Shown: positions 1 through 8,394, numbered from the stretch's first letter. The stretch is DNA of 64,000 nt from RGIG6353 sp964650465 (GCA_964650465.1 CAZYTA010000004.1:30175-94174), one strand, 5' to 3'. The notes: generated by a model from the letters alone, not told the origin. Made by a program: numbers and translations.

Positions 1-1
1 G

Positions 2-262
2 CACGAGAAATTCATCGATATACAGGTCATTCTCGAGGGCGAGGAGGAAATCCGCTTCGATGTCCCCGAAAATCTCAAGCAGGGACTTCCTCCCAAGGGC
101 GACAATATATATTTTGATATTGCAACGGATACCTGCGATACAGCGGTGCTGTCGGCAGGCGAGCTTGCAATAATCTTCCCCGGTGAGCCTCATGCCCCCG
201 GTATCAAGCATTTTGAGGAAAAGAAGAATATAAGAAAGATAGTTTTTAAAATAAAATATTGA
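2..262 (+). CDS. YhcH/YjgK/YiaL family protein, C-terminal part
   Basis: The reading frame is open from base 2 to the TGA at 260-262 and gives the last 86 residues of a protein cut by the window edge. It opens with HEKFIDIQVILEGEEEI and contains IIFPGEPHAPG. Both are hallmark segments of the YhcH/YjgK/YiaL (DUF386) cupin-like family, where the His and Glu residues of the first motif and the His of the PHAP motif line the pocket. Members are usually about 150 residues and are linked to sialic acid or other sugar catabolism; the precise substrate is not known from sequence. The next gene starts 11 bases after the stop, so the two are probably co-transcribed. Confidence 0.85.
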   Translation, partial: HEKFIDIQVILEGEEEIRFDVPENLKQGLPPKGDNIYFDIATDTCDTAVLSAGELAIIFPGEPHAPGIKHFEEKKNIRKIVFKIKY

Positions 263-273
263 GGTGTCAAACC

Positions 274-3200
274 ATGAAAAGGCTTTTGATGCTATTTGTT
301 CTGACAGCTGTGCTGCTGACAGCCACAGTTTCCGCAAAAACCATAGAAAAGCAGGATATAGACACCAATACCGCATATATCGGAGGCTATGAGGACAACA
401 GCTTCCGACCGAATAATACAATGACAAGAGCAGAGGCGGTAACTATAATCGCAAGGCTTCTTGTGGGCGAGGACGCCATAGGAAATGGCGTATCCTCCTT
501 TAAGGATGTGAATTCACATTGGGCAAAAAAATATATTGCCTGTCTTGAAGAGGAGGGGATGCTGACGAGATACAGCGGCAGCTTCTATCCCGATAAGCCT
601 ATAACCAGAGCAGAATTTGTGGAGCTTGCGGTAACAGCCTGCGGAACTGGTAACGGAAACGGTGACAGAAACTTTGATGATGTTACACCCGACCACCCCT
701 TTTATGAGTCTGTAATGAAGTCGGCAAACAGCGGACTTGTGGGAGGCTACGAGGACAATACCTTCCGCCCCGATAACACCATAACACGAGCAGAGGTTGT
801 GACGGTTATGAACAGGGTGATGAGCATTGATACAAGCACGAACATATTCGGACAGAATTACAATAAACTGAAAACCTTTAAGGATATTACAGGTCATTGG
901 GCGAGATATAATATTCTGATTGCGTCCAATTCCTGTGCGGGAGAATATATAACACCCGTTTACGGAAGCCTGTACATCGGAGGAATGAGTATGAAAAACG
1001 GAGAAATAAGACTCGAAAACAGCTATTTTGCATATGTTATCAGCGAGGACGGCGTTGTTGTATCAATAATCGACAAGCAGACAGGCAATGACATTGTGGG
1101 AGAGCTTGAGCCCTTTGCATATTTGACAAAGGGTGAGGAAAGAATTTATCCCGACAGCGTACAGCTTAAAAATTCAAAGCTGTATTTCAAAATGGCAGAC
1201 GGCACTGCCTTTACGGTCATACCTACTGTAAAGGACTGCTACATATCCTTTGAAATAGCGGATTACAAGGGAACGGCTGAACAGCTCACCTTTGCAAACA
1301 CAACTCTCGATTACACTACATCAAGCGAGGACGATCTATCTGTGCTTGGCGTATCCATGATATCAAGGGCGCTGACACAGTATCAGCCCAAGGTTACGGC
1401 ACGCCGCTACGGTGCAGATGCCTTTGCCGAGTTCGGTATCGACGGTGCGAAGTATGCTATTATCGCAACTCCCATCAAGTATCACCTTGCGGCGCTGGAG
1501 GCACTTGCCAATGATACCGATATCAAGGAGGGTATATTTTCGGGAAGTCGATTTGACTCCGAGACAGAGAGGCTTGTAAATACAAACTACTTTATCTGCC
1601 ACGATGCAAACCACAAGACACTGTTTGACAACATTGACCTGTATGTTTCGGTAGGCGTTGACATGCTTGCCTTCCACAAGGGTGCAGGTACCTTCCGTCA
1701 AGGTGATTTCTATTTCCACTATCAAGGTCTGCAGACGGCATATGTAAATGTTCTGTCGGCATATATTGAGCAGGCGGGGCTGGGAACAAGACAGCTTTAT
1801 TCCTATTATATGACTCCCGAGGGGGCAAAGCTTCTTCCCGAGGAGCATTCAAAGGAATTTGAGTATATCGGAACATATAAGCTCAAGTCTGCTATCAAAT
1901 CGTCAACAAGAAAATTTGAGCTTGACGGCTGTACTCTTACGGGAAAATACTATATAGCAATCGGAAACGAGCTTATCAAGGCGACACTTGAAAACGGCAG
2001 TGTTACCGAATCGGAAAGAGGCGTGGGCGACTCTGAGCGCTTTGACCATTTTGAAGGAAGAGATGCTGTTGTAATCAATATCACGGGAACGGGTGCGTAT
2101 AATTTCAAGGCGCTTGTGTCCGCCCCCTTGAGAGAGTACGGAATCCTTTCGGGACTTCATACATATGCCTTTTATATCGACGAGGGCTGTGAGGGACTTC
2201 TCTCCGACCCCAAGTGGCAGTCACAGTTTGAAATAACAGAGGAATACACGCTTGCGGAGGATATTACCGCAACTACAAGAAGAATAGAGGTTGAGGAAAG
2301 CCTTGACGGAGCAAGCGAGGGAACGGGCTGGCTTCACAGAGCATGGGACCTTCTCCTTATCGACAATGAGCTTGTAAGGGTAAATGTAAGCTCTCTTAGC
2401 GGAAATACCTTTACGGCAACAGAGAGAGGCCGTTTTGATACAGAAGCTGTTGAGCATAAGGCTGGCACAAAGGTGAGACGAATAGGCTCCTTCTACGGCG
2501 GTCTTACTCCCGAGATAGGCAGTGACCTCTACTATTATGTGGGACAGCTTACGGGTGAGGCTTACAGCAAGGGCGGATTTGATATGGTGTACTTTGATGC
2601 TATCGACGGCGTAAGACACCACATTCCGTCAGGCTCTAAATACGGCGGATATCAGTATCACACAACAGAATTTCTTCGCGAGGCTCTTGAATACTGTGAC
2701 AGGAAGCCCATTACAGAGGTATATAACCCCACGCAGTATGTAGTACACAGCTACACACCTGCTTATGACTATGCAAACCGCGGCTATAAGGAGTATATGA
2801 GATATCATTCACGCTTCAATCAGACATATCTCAATTCATACTTCTTTGCGACTATGGGCTGGTACAACTTCTATCCTCAGAAGGATATTGCCAATTGGGT
2901 AGACAATCCCAACGCAATGCCTCCCAACACAATGTACGAGTATCAGCACACGGACGATATCGACCTGCTGGGCTCGCTTTGTGTGGCTTACAACTACTCG
3001 ATGGTATTTGCAAACCTCGAAACCTACTACACACTTCCCAAGAACAGGGCGAATATAGACCGCTTCGTGCAGTATGACAAGCTTCGTAAGGCGGGTTATT
3101 TCTCCGATGATATTACAAAGCAGATGCGGGAGAGCGAGTATGAGCATGCACTTGTTGACAAGGGCAACGGCGCATGGGCTATGGTGCAGAAGTCGTATGA

Positions 3201-4014
3201 CAAGGCAAGAGTGAATAACCTTGCGGACAGCTGCTTCAATTATATAGAGGGCAGCAATCCCTTCAAGGAGCAGTCACCCTTTATAAGAATAGAAGCGGAT
3301 TGGTCGAGTACAGGTGAGAATCCTATCTTAATGGCGGATATGGATACAGACAGACCTCTCACGGTATTGCCGACTGTTTATGAGTATGAGGAAAGAGTTG
3401 ACGCTACAGGACACCATGCGGTACAGGTGCGAGTATGCGGCAACGGCAGAGGTGGTGCAATATGTATCAGCCTTGAAAGCCCCAAGGTTTCCGACGATAA
3501 CCAGATAGACTATGTTATTCCTCTTAATTTCACAGGCTGGAAGGAATTTACCTTTGCGGCAACCGACACCTTCCTCTATCCAAAGAACTATTTCCCTCAT
3601 TGGTCAAACAGAGACGAATACAATTTTAAGATTTACCGCGGTCCCGTTGATTTTGCTAACCTCAGCAAGATGAGTATTTACACCTACGGCGATATGTCGG
3701 GTGTGTATATGGACGATATTTCGCTGTCAAAGCAGATTAATGCACCTATGGTAAATCCGACTGTAACACTGGACAACGGTCAGAAAATAACCTTCAACTG
3801 TACTCTTGCTTCAAGCGAGTATCTTGAATACGACGGTACAAATGCTGTTATTTTTGATGCCTACGGAAACACAAGACCCGTTGACGGTATTACAGGCTCA
3901 ATAACCGTGAATAACGGCAGCTATAAAGCTGCTCTTACAGCTGACAGTGCGGTTGACGGTGCAATTCTCCGAGGAAAGCTTACCGTTGGATTTACAGGCG
4001 AAGAATTGGAATAA
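274..4014 (+). CDS. SLH-domain surface protein with large exported C-terminal region, possible glycosidase
   Basis: This is a 1246-residue exported protein. The ATG at 274 follows GAGGTG at 261-266 and starts a signal peptide (MKRLLMLFVLTAVLLTATVSA). Three S-layer homology repeats follow at about residues 25-65, 75-125 and 130-180, with signatures such as GGYEDNSFRPNN and ITRAE, then a partial fourth (FKDITGHWA). SLH repeats normally hold proteins to pyruvylated wall polymer. The remaining ~1000 residues are not assigned to a family with confidence. A segment near residue 770 (FDMVYFDAIDGVRHH) resembles the catalytic strand of TIM-barrel glycosidases, and residues ~1000-1180 look like a beta-sandwich carbohydrate-binding module. 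The glycosidase role is inferred from those resemblances and from the sugar gene just upstream. The first SLH repeat lacks its usual leading DV..HWA part. Confidence 0.85.
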   Translation: MKRLLMLFVLTAVLLTATVSAKTIEKQDIDTNTAYIGGYEDNSFRPNNTMTRAEAVTIIARLLVGEDAIGNGVSSFKDVNSHWAKKYIACLEEEGMLTRYSGSFYPDKPITRAEFVELAVTACGTGNGNGDRNFDDVTPDHPFYESVMKSANSGLVGGYEDNTFRPDNTITRAEVVTVMNRVMSIDTSTNIFGQNYNKLKTFKDITGHWARYNILIASNSCAGEYITPVYGSLYIGGMSMKNGEIRLENSYFAYVISEDGVVVSIIDKQTGNDIVGELEPFAYLTKGEERIYPDSVQLKNSKLYFKMADGTAFTVIPTVKDCYISFEIADYKGTAEQLTFANTTLDYTTSSEDDLSVLGVSMISRALTQYQPKVTARRYGADAFAEFGIDGAKYAIIATPIKYHLAALEALANDTDIKEGIFSGSRFDSETERLVNTNYFICHDANHKTLFDNIDLYVSVGVDMLAFHKGAGTFRQGDFYFHYQGLQTAYVNVLSAYIEQAGLGTRQLYSYYMTPEGAKLLPEEHSKEFEYIGTYKLKSAIKSSTRKFELDGCTLTGKYYIAIGNELIKATLENGSVTESERGVGDSERFDHFEGRDAVVINITGTGAYNFKALVSAPLREYGILSGLHTYAFYIDEGCEGLLSDPKWQSQFEITEEYTLAEDITATTRRIEVEESLDGASEGTGWLHRAWDLLLIDNELVRVNVSSLSGNTFTATERGRFDTEAVEHKAGTKVRRIGSFYGGLTPEIGSDLYYYVGQLTGEAYSKGGFDMVYFDAIDGVRHHIPSGSKYGGYQYHTTEFLREALEYCDRKPITEVYNPTQYVVHSYTPAYDYANRGYKEYMRYHSRFNQTYLNSYFFATMGWYNFYPQKDIANWVDNPNAMPPNTMYEYQHTDDIDLLGSLCVAYNYSMVFANLETYYTLPKNRANIDRFVQYDKLRKAGYFSDDITKQMRESEYEHALVDKGNGAWAMVQKSYDKARVNNLADSCFNYIEGSNPFKEQSPFIRIEADWSSTGENPILMADMDTDRPLTVLPTVYEYEERVDATGHHAVQVRVCGNGRGGAICISLESPKVSDDNQIDYVIPLNFTGWKEFTFAATDTFLYPKNYFPHWSNRDEYNFKIYRGPVDFANLSKMSIYTYGDMSGVYMDDISLSKQINAPMVNPTVTLDNGQKITFNCTLASSEYLEYDGTNAVIFDAYGNTRPVDGITGSITVNNGSYKAALTADSAVDGAILRGKLTVGFTGEELE

Positions 4015-4030
4015 GCCATATAAAAGTTTT

Positions 4031-4069
4031 TTGGGGAGGGTACTTTTTAGCAAAAAGTACCCTCCCCAA
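4031..4069. terminator. Perfect 18-bp inverted repeat after the SLH exoprotein gene
   Basis: Arms 4031-4048 and 4052-4069 are perfectly complementary over 18 bp with a 3-base loop (AGC), and A/T-rich flanks lie on both sides. It begins 16 bases after the stop at 4014. It can serve as a strong intrinsic terminator for the plus gene and possibly also for the minus-strand AraC gene. The GGGGAGGGTAC core followed by CCCTCCCC is typical of intergenic palindromes seen in clostridial genomes, so it may also be a small dispersed repeat. Confidence 0.7.
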
Positions 4070-4157
4070 ACCTCTCCCCCAAAGCATTCCCTCGCAAAAA
4101 GCGGCAAGGTTGGTTTCGAGAAATTTCCTGATATATAAGCAAAAACGCTTTCCCGAA

Positions 4158-5015
4158 TCAGTCCTTAAGCTGCTTGATATATTGGGTGGGAGTTATCCCC
4201 GTTTCCCTGAGAAAGCATCTGTAAAATACGCTGTAATCGTCAAAGCCTGCGGATACCGCGGCTTCTCCCGATGTACCGCCGGCATTTAATACCGACTGTG
4301 CCTTGATTATGCGGCGTTCCAAAATGTACCTCGAAAGGGTTACTCCGGTTTCTTTTTTGAAATACTTGTAAAGATATTTCGGAGACAGATAGAATTGCTC
4401 GGACACTGTTTCATAAGTCAGCCTTTCGGAAAGATGTTCACCGATGTACTGCATGATATCCGATACCTTTCTGTCATAGGGATGAAATGCATATTCCTCC
4501 CCTCCGTCACCGAGGGCTTCTGCGTGTATCAAAAAACGAAGTGCGGAAACAGCGGCTGAAAACTCTCCGTATGCCGTTCCAGTTGAAAGAGCCTGTCCTA
4601 TTTCCTCAAAGGCTTCAAAGGTGTTCAGACTTTCCGCCATCTGTGCAGAAAGGACAATAAGCCTTTTCTTACATATGCGCTTATAAAGCTCAAGACCCTG
4701 CGATTCAAAGCCGGAAAATGCTTTCCTGCTCAAAAATACGTGTTTTCTGCTGTATTTGCAAGGACTCTTTATAATGGGGCGGTGATATGAATTGTTGCAA
4801 AGAATAATCACCATTCCGTTTTCAACTGCAATTCGCTTGCCCTCAAATACAAAAAACAGGTCGCCCTCCGAAAAATGATACATTTCCACTTCGTTTGTAT
4901 GGATATGTGCTTCAAATTCTGAATTGGGCAGGGCTGATTCGGTAACCGACTCTGTGTATCTGATATTTCCGTTTACACCTTTGTATTTTGTTCTTACTGT
5001 ATCGTTTGCTGACAT
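4158..5015 (-). CDS. AraC-family transcriptional regulator
   Basis: This 285-residue regulator has an N-terminal cupin-like sensing half (HIHTNEVEMYHFSEGDLFFVFEG, about residues 35-65) and two C-terminal helix-turn-helix motifs (about 185-285), ending with the AraC signature FDDYSVFYRCFLRETGITPTQY. The start at 5015 is chosen because AAGAGGAGT lies six bases upstream; the longer in-frame start at 5063 has no ribosome site. It diverges from a PHP phosphoesterase gene, and the layout suggests local control of that gene pair, probably in response to a sugar or related ligand. The ligand cannot be read from sequence. Confidence 0.9.
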   Translation of the reverse strand: MSANDTVRTKYKGVNGNIRYTESVTESALPNSEFEAHIHTNEVEMYHFSEGDLFFVFEGKRIAVENGMVIILCNNSYHRPIIKSPCKYSRKHVFLSRKAFSGFESQGLELYKRICKKRLIVLSAQMAESLNTFEAFEEIGQALSTGTAYGEFSAAVSALRFLIHAEALGDGGEEYAFHPYDRKVSDIMQYIGEHLSERLTYETVSEQFYLSPKYLYKYFKKETGVTLSRYILERRIIKAQSVLNAGGTSGEAAVSAGFDDYSVFYRCFLRETGITPTQYIKQLKD

Positions 5016-5090
5016 AATACTCCTCTTGGTAGAAAAATGCAATGTATATGCATGATTCGACAATTCACATTGCGATATATGTACACTATA

Positions 5091-5118
5091 ATTATATTAC
5101 AACATAAAAAATTGTCAA
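5091..5118 (-). promoter_or_regulatory. Sigma-A promoter for the AraC gene
   Basis: On the minus strand TTGACA (5118-5113) and TATAAT (5096-5091) are separated by 16 bases, both perfect consensus. The -35 box overlaps the ribosome site of the divergent PHP gene. Confidence 0.75.
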
Positions 5119-5131
5119 GAGGATGAAAAAT

Positions 5132-5803
5132 ATGTACAAAACAGAAACTCATATGCATGTATCGGAAATAAGTCAATGCGGAAAGCTTACCGCCGCAGAA
5201 ATGGTGGAGCTTTATCACAAGGCGGGATACACAACTCTCATTATAACTGACCATTTCATGAAGAGATACTTCAATGATATGCAGGATAAAACTCTTGAGG
5301 AAAGAGCGGAATGGTTTTTCGGAGGCTACAGGGCTGCGGCAGAGGCAGGCAAGACCTATGGGATGCATATTCTGTTCGGTGCGGAAATACATCTTAACTG
5401 CTCTAAAAACCATTATCTTGTATATGGCATAGATACAGCATTTCTTTCAAGAGCCGATTTATTGGACCTGACTCCCGAGGAGCTTTACGCATATGCAAAA
5501 GAAAACGGTGTGACTGTGGTACAGGCACACCCATACAGAGACGGAAATAATGCTCCCACGCCCGACTGTGTTGATGCCCTTGAGGTAATCAACCACAATC
5601 CGAGGCACGAAAATTACGACGAAAAGGTTATGGAGGTTGCCCGTCAGCACGGTCTGCCCATGACCTCGGGCTCGGATGCTCACAGACCTGAGGACATAGC
5701 CAACAGCGGAGTAATGACAGAAAACAAAATCACATGCATTGAGGACTATGTCAGTGCATTGCTTGAAGGAAGGCTTCAGCTTTTGGGAGGCGAGAACAAG
5801 TGA
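5132..5803 (+). CDS. PHP-domain phosphoesterase
   Basis: A 223-residue PHP (polymerase and histidinol phosphatase) fold protein. Metal-binding motifs appear in the expected order: HMHVSE near the N-terminus, TDHF, GAEIHL, QAHPYRDG and SGSDAH near the C-terminus. This family hydrolyses phosphate esters with a two- or three-metal site; the substrate is unknown. The ATG at 5132 is preferred over 5123 because AAGAGG at 5117-5122 is eight or nine bases upstream of it but abuts the earlier one. It overlaps the next gene by four bases (GTGA), so the two are translationally coupled. Confidence 0.85.
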   Translation: MYKTETHMHVSEISQCGKLTAAEMVELYHKAGYTTLIITDHFMKRYFNDMQDKTLEERAEWFFGGYRAAAEAGKTYGMHILFGAEIHLNCSKNHYLVYGIDTAFLSRADLLDLTPEELYAYAKENGVTVVQAHPYRDGNNAPTPDCVDALEVINHNPRHENYDEKVMEVARQHGLPMTSGSDAHRPEDIANSGVMTENKITCIEDYVSALLEGRLQLLGGENK

Positions 5804-6444
5804 TACATTTTATAAGTGATTTGCACGGCGGTAAGGACATGGGACAGTTCGAGGAATACATAAACACAGCCACTGCCGAGGACTTGCTCATAATTTTAGG
5901 TGATATCGAGCTGAATTTTCAGGATACCGATGAAAACCGCCGCTTTACCGAATACTTTTTGTCAATAAACAAGCCCATAGCAATAGTTGACGGCAACCAC
6001 GAAAATCATCCGTATATGAGGTCTTTTCCCGAGGATACAATGTACGGTGCGCCCGTATACAGGCTATCGGACAGTATCGTGTATCTTAAGAGAGGAAACG
6101 TATATACCATTGAGGGTAAAACCTTCTTCGTAATGGGTGGCTGCAAAAGCTCGGCAAAGTGGTTTGAGATGGGGCTTGCATATGATTTTGAGGACCCGAG
6201 CCCCGAAGAAATCGCATTTGGGATAAAGACTCTCAACAGCTTCGGAAATAAGGTGGATTTCATTCTCACTCACAAATACAAAAACGGTGAAGGTGAAATT
6301 GCTCCCGAAAACTCATTGCAATACCTTACAAATTACATTGATAAAAATGTAAGCTTTACCAATTGGTATTCAGGTCATTGGCATAAGGCTGTAAAGCTTG
6401 ATGACCTCCATACGGTTATATATAACCAAATTGTAACACTGTAA
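5800..6444 (+). CDS. Calcineurin-like metallophosphoesterase
   Basis: A 214-residue protein with the ordered metallophosphoesterase motifs FISDLHGG, ILGDIE, DGNHEN, LTHKY and SGHWHK, which ligate a dinuclear metal centre. The start is GTG at 5800, with GGAGG at 5786-5790 nine bases upstream and a 4-base overlap with the PHP gene stop. Two phosphoesterases in one transcript with an AraC regulator suggest a small phosphate-ester salvage unit; that is inference. A terminator follows about 30 bases after the stop. Confidence 0.85.
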   Translation: MIHFISDLHGGKDMGQFEEYINTATAEDLLIILGDIELNFQDTDENRRFTEYFLSINKPIAIVDGNHENHPYMRSFPEDTMYGAPVYRLSDSIVYLKRGNVYTIEGKTFFVMGGCKSSAKWFEMGLAYDFEDPSPEEIAFGIKTLNSFGNKVDFILTHKYKNGEGEIAPENSLQYLTNYIDKNVSFTNWYSGHWHKAVKLDDLHTVIYNQIVTL

Positions 6445-6473
6445 ATGCGGCAATTTCTTTGTATATAAAAAAT

Positions 6474-6516
6474 GAGCTGTAGCAAAATGAATTTGCTACA
6501 GCTCTGTGTTTTTATA
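6474..6516 (+). terminator. Intrinsic terminator after the phosphoesterase operon
   Basis: Arms 6474-6486 and 6492-6504 (GAGCTGTAGCAAA with its complement) form 13 bp around a 5-base loop, followed by TGTGTTTTTAT. A repeat-family fragment begins directly at its T-run. Confidence 0.85.
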
Positions 6517-6560
6517 TCCTAGGAAATTGCATTAAATCAACCTCGTCGTTTTACAATGTT
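6513..6560 (+). repeat. Dispersed intergenic repeat, copy A (5' half)
   Basis: Holds the 5' part of the family: TATCCTAGGAAATTGCATTA, then a CCTCGTCGTTTTAC stretch that matches copies C, E and J. The 3' half with the terminal hairpin is missing; the next 30 bases lead into the stop of the following minus gene. Confidence 0.7.
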
Positions 6561-6591
6561 GCCGTTTATGCAAGGTTTCACTGACCGCCTT

Positions 6592-7584
6592 TTATTCAAT
6601 TACATATGCACGCATCTTACGTCTGCCGAATCTTACGCATTCTTCCTCTGTATCAAGGAATACATCTATACGCTTGCCCTTGATACCGCCTCCGATGTCC
6701 TCGGCACGGCAAAGTCCGTAATCACCGTAATTACCTATTACATAAACCTCGGAGCCAAGAGCAATATTTCTCGGGTCAACTGCGATGACACCAACCTTTG
6801 CCTCTGTTCCCATATATGTGGGGTCTCCCGTGTGAGTATAGGCTGTTGCCGTAACATCAATATAGTATGAGTAGTTGTACTCTGTTCCGTCAGGCGCTGT
6901 AAATACACCGCCGACACCTACAAGAATTTCTTCGTTTACAGGTGGAATATTTCGGGTAAAGGAAGCAGACTCCTCAACAAGCTCGCCGTTAACGTATTTG
7001 TTGCGTACTACCTGCTGTGTTGAGCCCATAACGCCGTTTTGCTGTACAACACGCTCTCCCTTGGGAATTGTCTGTGATTCAATCTCAACGATGTCGTACG
7101 GGATGGCGTTATCAACTACTTGCTCATCGTATATGACCTCATCTATGTTAAGTGTCATACCGTAGAAAAGTGAATCCTCAAGTCCGTAGTTTGTAACATC
7201 GTTAATTCCAAGCACAATATTGAAATGTGCCATGACTTCGGCAACGGTGATATTCTCACCTTCGTACTCGCCAAGTCTGATACCGTGATAATAAACTGCC
7301 GTTTTGGGGAAAATAGCAGCCGTAGAGTTCAAAGGAGCTTCCTCCTGAGCGGTTGCGCCGGAGTTGACAACCGGTGTTGCTTTATAGTTTGATGACGGGG
7401 AAAGAATAACTGTTTTTAAAATCAATAAAACAAGCAAGAGTGATAAAACAACGCCCAGCAAATACGCAAGGTATTTTGCAAAAGAGGTTACAAAAGCCGA
7501 TGTATTGAAACGTCGCTTACGTGTGCCGATTGTTCCCAGCACATGAGGGGCTTTTATAACATCGTCGAGTTTTTTCTCGTACAT
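6592..7584 (-). CDS. G5 and 3D domain cell-wall protein (YabE-like)
   Basis: A 330-residue protein with one N-terminal membrane segment (about residues 35-60, hydrophobic LLGVVLSLLLVLLIL). A DUF348-like stretch follows (VYYHGIRLGEYEGENITVAEV), then a G5 domain (about 145-220, TIPKGERVVQQNGVMGSTQQ) and a C-terminal 3D domain (about 245-330, DVTATAYTHTGDPT, ending in DIGGGIKGKRIDVFLDTEEE). The 3D domain carries the catalytic Asp residues of lytic transglycosylase-like folds, so this is probably a peptidoglycan-remodelling enzyme related to YabE of Bacillus. ATG 7584 is used because AAAGG is nine bases upstream; an in-frame TTG at 7593 is too close to it. Confidence 0.9.
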   Translation of the reverse strand: MYEKKLDDVIKAPHVLGTIGTRKRRFNTSAFVTSFAKYLAYLLGVVLSLLLVLLILKTVILSPSSNYKATPVVNSGATAQEEAPLNSTAAIFPKTAVYYHGIRLGEYEGENITVAEVMAHFNIVLGINDVTNYGLEDSLFYGMTLNIDEVIYDEQVVDNAIPYDIVEIESQTIPKGERVVQQNGVMGSTQQVVRNKYVNGELVEESASFTRNIPPVNEEILVGVGGVFTAPDGTEYNYSYYIDVTATAYTHTGDPTYMGTEAKVGVIAVDPRNIALGSEVYVIGNYGDYGLCRAEDIGGGIKGKRIDVFLDTEEECVRFGRRKMRAYVIE

Positions 7585-7624
7585 GTAATACAACCTTTCG
7601 TAAAATTATTTGATTTCGTGACAC

Positions 7625-7653
7625 ATTATACACGCAAAAAGTCAATTTGTCAA
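7625..7653 (-). promoter_or_regulatory. Sigma-A promoter of the G5/3D gene
   Basis: The minus strand carries TTGACA (7653-7648), 17 bases, then TATAAT (7630-7625): both boxes and spacing are perfect. The start codon is about 40 bases downstream. The -35 box lies inside the end of a possible 48-codon ORF. Confidence 0.85.
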
Positions 7654-7788
7654 GCAAAATAAGCATTTTTTGTTTTGGTGACATTTTTTGTGCCTTAAAA
7701 ATGTTACGATTTTTCGTAATACATTCCAAAAAACAATGGGCATGGCAAGGAATTTAACAACTTGCCAAGCATGCACATTTTTTTGCAA
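7642..7788 (-). CDS. Possible 48-aa basic small protein
   Basis: An unrecognised short frame starts with TTG at 7788, six bases after a very strong AAAGGAGG; a TATAAT-like box lies about 20 bases further up. The product would be hydrophobic then basic, with a C-terminal cysteine-rich tail (KKCHQNKKCLFC). It ends just before the promoter of the G5/3D gene. The strong ribosome site is the main support; no family is recognised and the codon use is AT-rich. It could be a leader peptide or a chance frame. Confidence 0.35.
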   Translation of the reverse strand: MQKNVHAWQVVKFLAMPIVFWNVLRKIVTFLRHKKCHQNKKCLFCLTN

Positions 7789-7849
7789 AAGCGTCCTCCT
7801 TTCTACCATTATATTATAATAGTGCAGTTTTAGAAACAAAATTTTGAGG

Positions 7850-7990
7850 TCAAAAAAAGCTTTAAAAAAAGCCTTCGTAAATTTTTTTGAAAAATTTCAG
7901 AATGAACTTCAAATTTTTTTAAAAAAATTAAACTTTTTAAAAGCCGAAAAAGTTTTTTTGAAAGAAAAATAAGATTTTTTCAAAAACATC
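7850..7990. other. A-tract-rich intergenic DNA upstream of tRNA-Gln
   Basis: About 140 bases made of phased runs of A or T (five to seven long) with no coding potential on either strand. They sit directly upstream of the -35 box of the tRNA promoter, where A-tracts commonly bend DNA and act as UP elements. That role is inferred from position. Confidence 0.5.
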
Positions 7991-8019
7991 TTGACAATTT
8001 TCAATTCTTGGTATATACT
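7991..8019 (+). promoter_or_regulatory. Promoter of tRNA-Gln
   Basis: TTGACA at 7991-7996, 17-base spacer, TATACT at 8014-8019. The tRNA begins 20 bases later. Confidence 0.85.
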
Positions 8020-8039
8020 TTAATCCGTCAATTGAACAT

Positions 8040-8113
8040 TGCGGAATTGTGTAAAGGTAGCACGACAGACTCTGACTCTGTTTGTCTGGGTTCGAATCCT
8101 AGTTCCGCAGCCA
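8040..8113 (+). tRNA. tRNA-Gln(CTG)
   Basis: A 74-base cloverleaf. Acceptor TGCGGAA pairs with TTCCGCA, followed by discriminator G and an encoded CCA. The D stem is GTGT/GCAC. The anticodon stem ACAGA/TCTGT encloses loop CTCTGAC with anticodon CTG at 8072-8074. The T stem CTGGG/CCTAG has loop TTCGAAT. The anticodon reads CAG (glutamine). Confidence 0.95.
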
Positions 8114-8115
8114 AG

Positions 8116-8150
8116 AAAAAAGCCATTCGCTAACGCGAATGGCTTTTTTC
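8116..8150 (+). terminator. Terminator of tRNA-Gln
   Basis: Arms 8116-8130 and 8135-8149 pair over 15 bp (GCCATTCGC with GCGAATGGC plus A/T ends), loop TAAC, with the T-run as part of the 3' arm. Confidence 0.9.
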
Positions 8151-8154
8151 AGTT

Positions 8155-8330
8155 AAATCCGCCGTTGGCGGAAGAAATCCACCTGCGGTGGATGAAATCG
8201 CTTCGCGATGAAATCCCTCTTCGCGGGGCGAGAGCGGCGGATTTGATTTCATCTGAGGCGGCACGCCGAAGATTTCATCCGTGCTTGCTCGGATTTCACC
8301 GTGTGAAGCGCGATTTCATTAAAAATGAAA
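8155..8330. repeat. Tandem mini-hairpin block with GAAAT linkers
   Basis: A string of short perfect hairpins: 8158-8172 (TCCGCC-GTT-GGCGGA), 8177-8193 (ATCCACC-TGC-GGTGGAT) and 8197-8209 (ATCGC-TTC-GCGAT), then imperfect ones to about 8330. They are joined by the linker GAAAT or GATGAAAT, or its complement ATTTC in the second half. The first arm, AAATCCGCCG, can also pair with CGGCGGATTT at 8235-8244 and enclose the set. A long open frame across it is a by-product of the base composition. It has the look of a dispersed clostridial intergenic element. Confidence 0.7.
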
Positions 8331-8394
8331 GAGTTCAAATCTATAACGCAAGAGTACGAAAATAACTTTTTTATAGCCTTTTTTCAAATAAAAT

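Noticed and set aside
8155..8330. CRISPR array
   Set aside because: Linkers are only 5-8 bases, spacers are palindromic and there are no cas genes.
8039..8365. Open frame across tRNA-Gln and the mini-hairpin block
   Set aside because: It begins inside the tRNA, has no ribosome site and its sequence is dictated by hairpin repeats.
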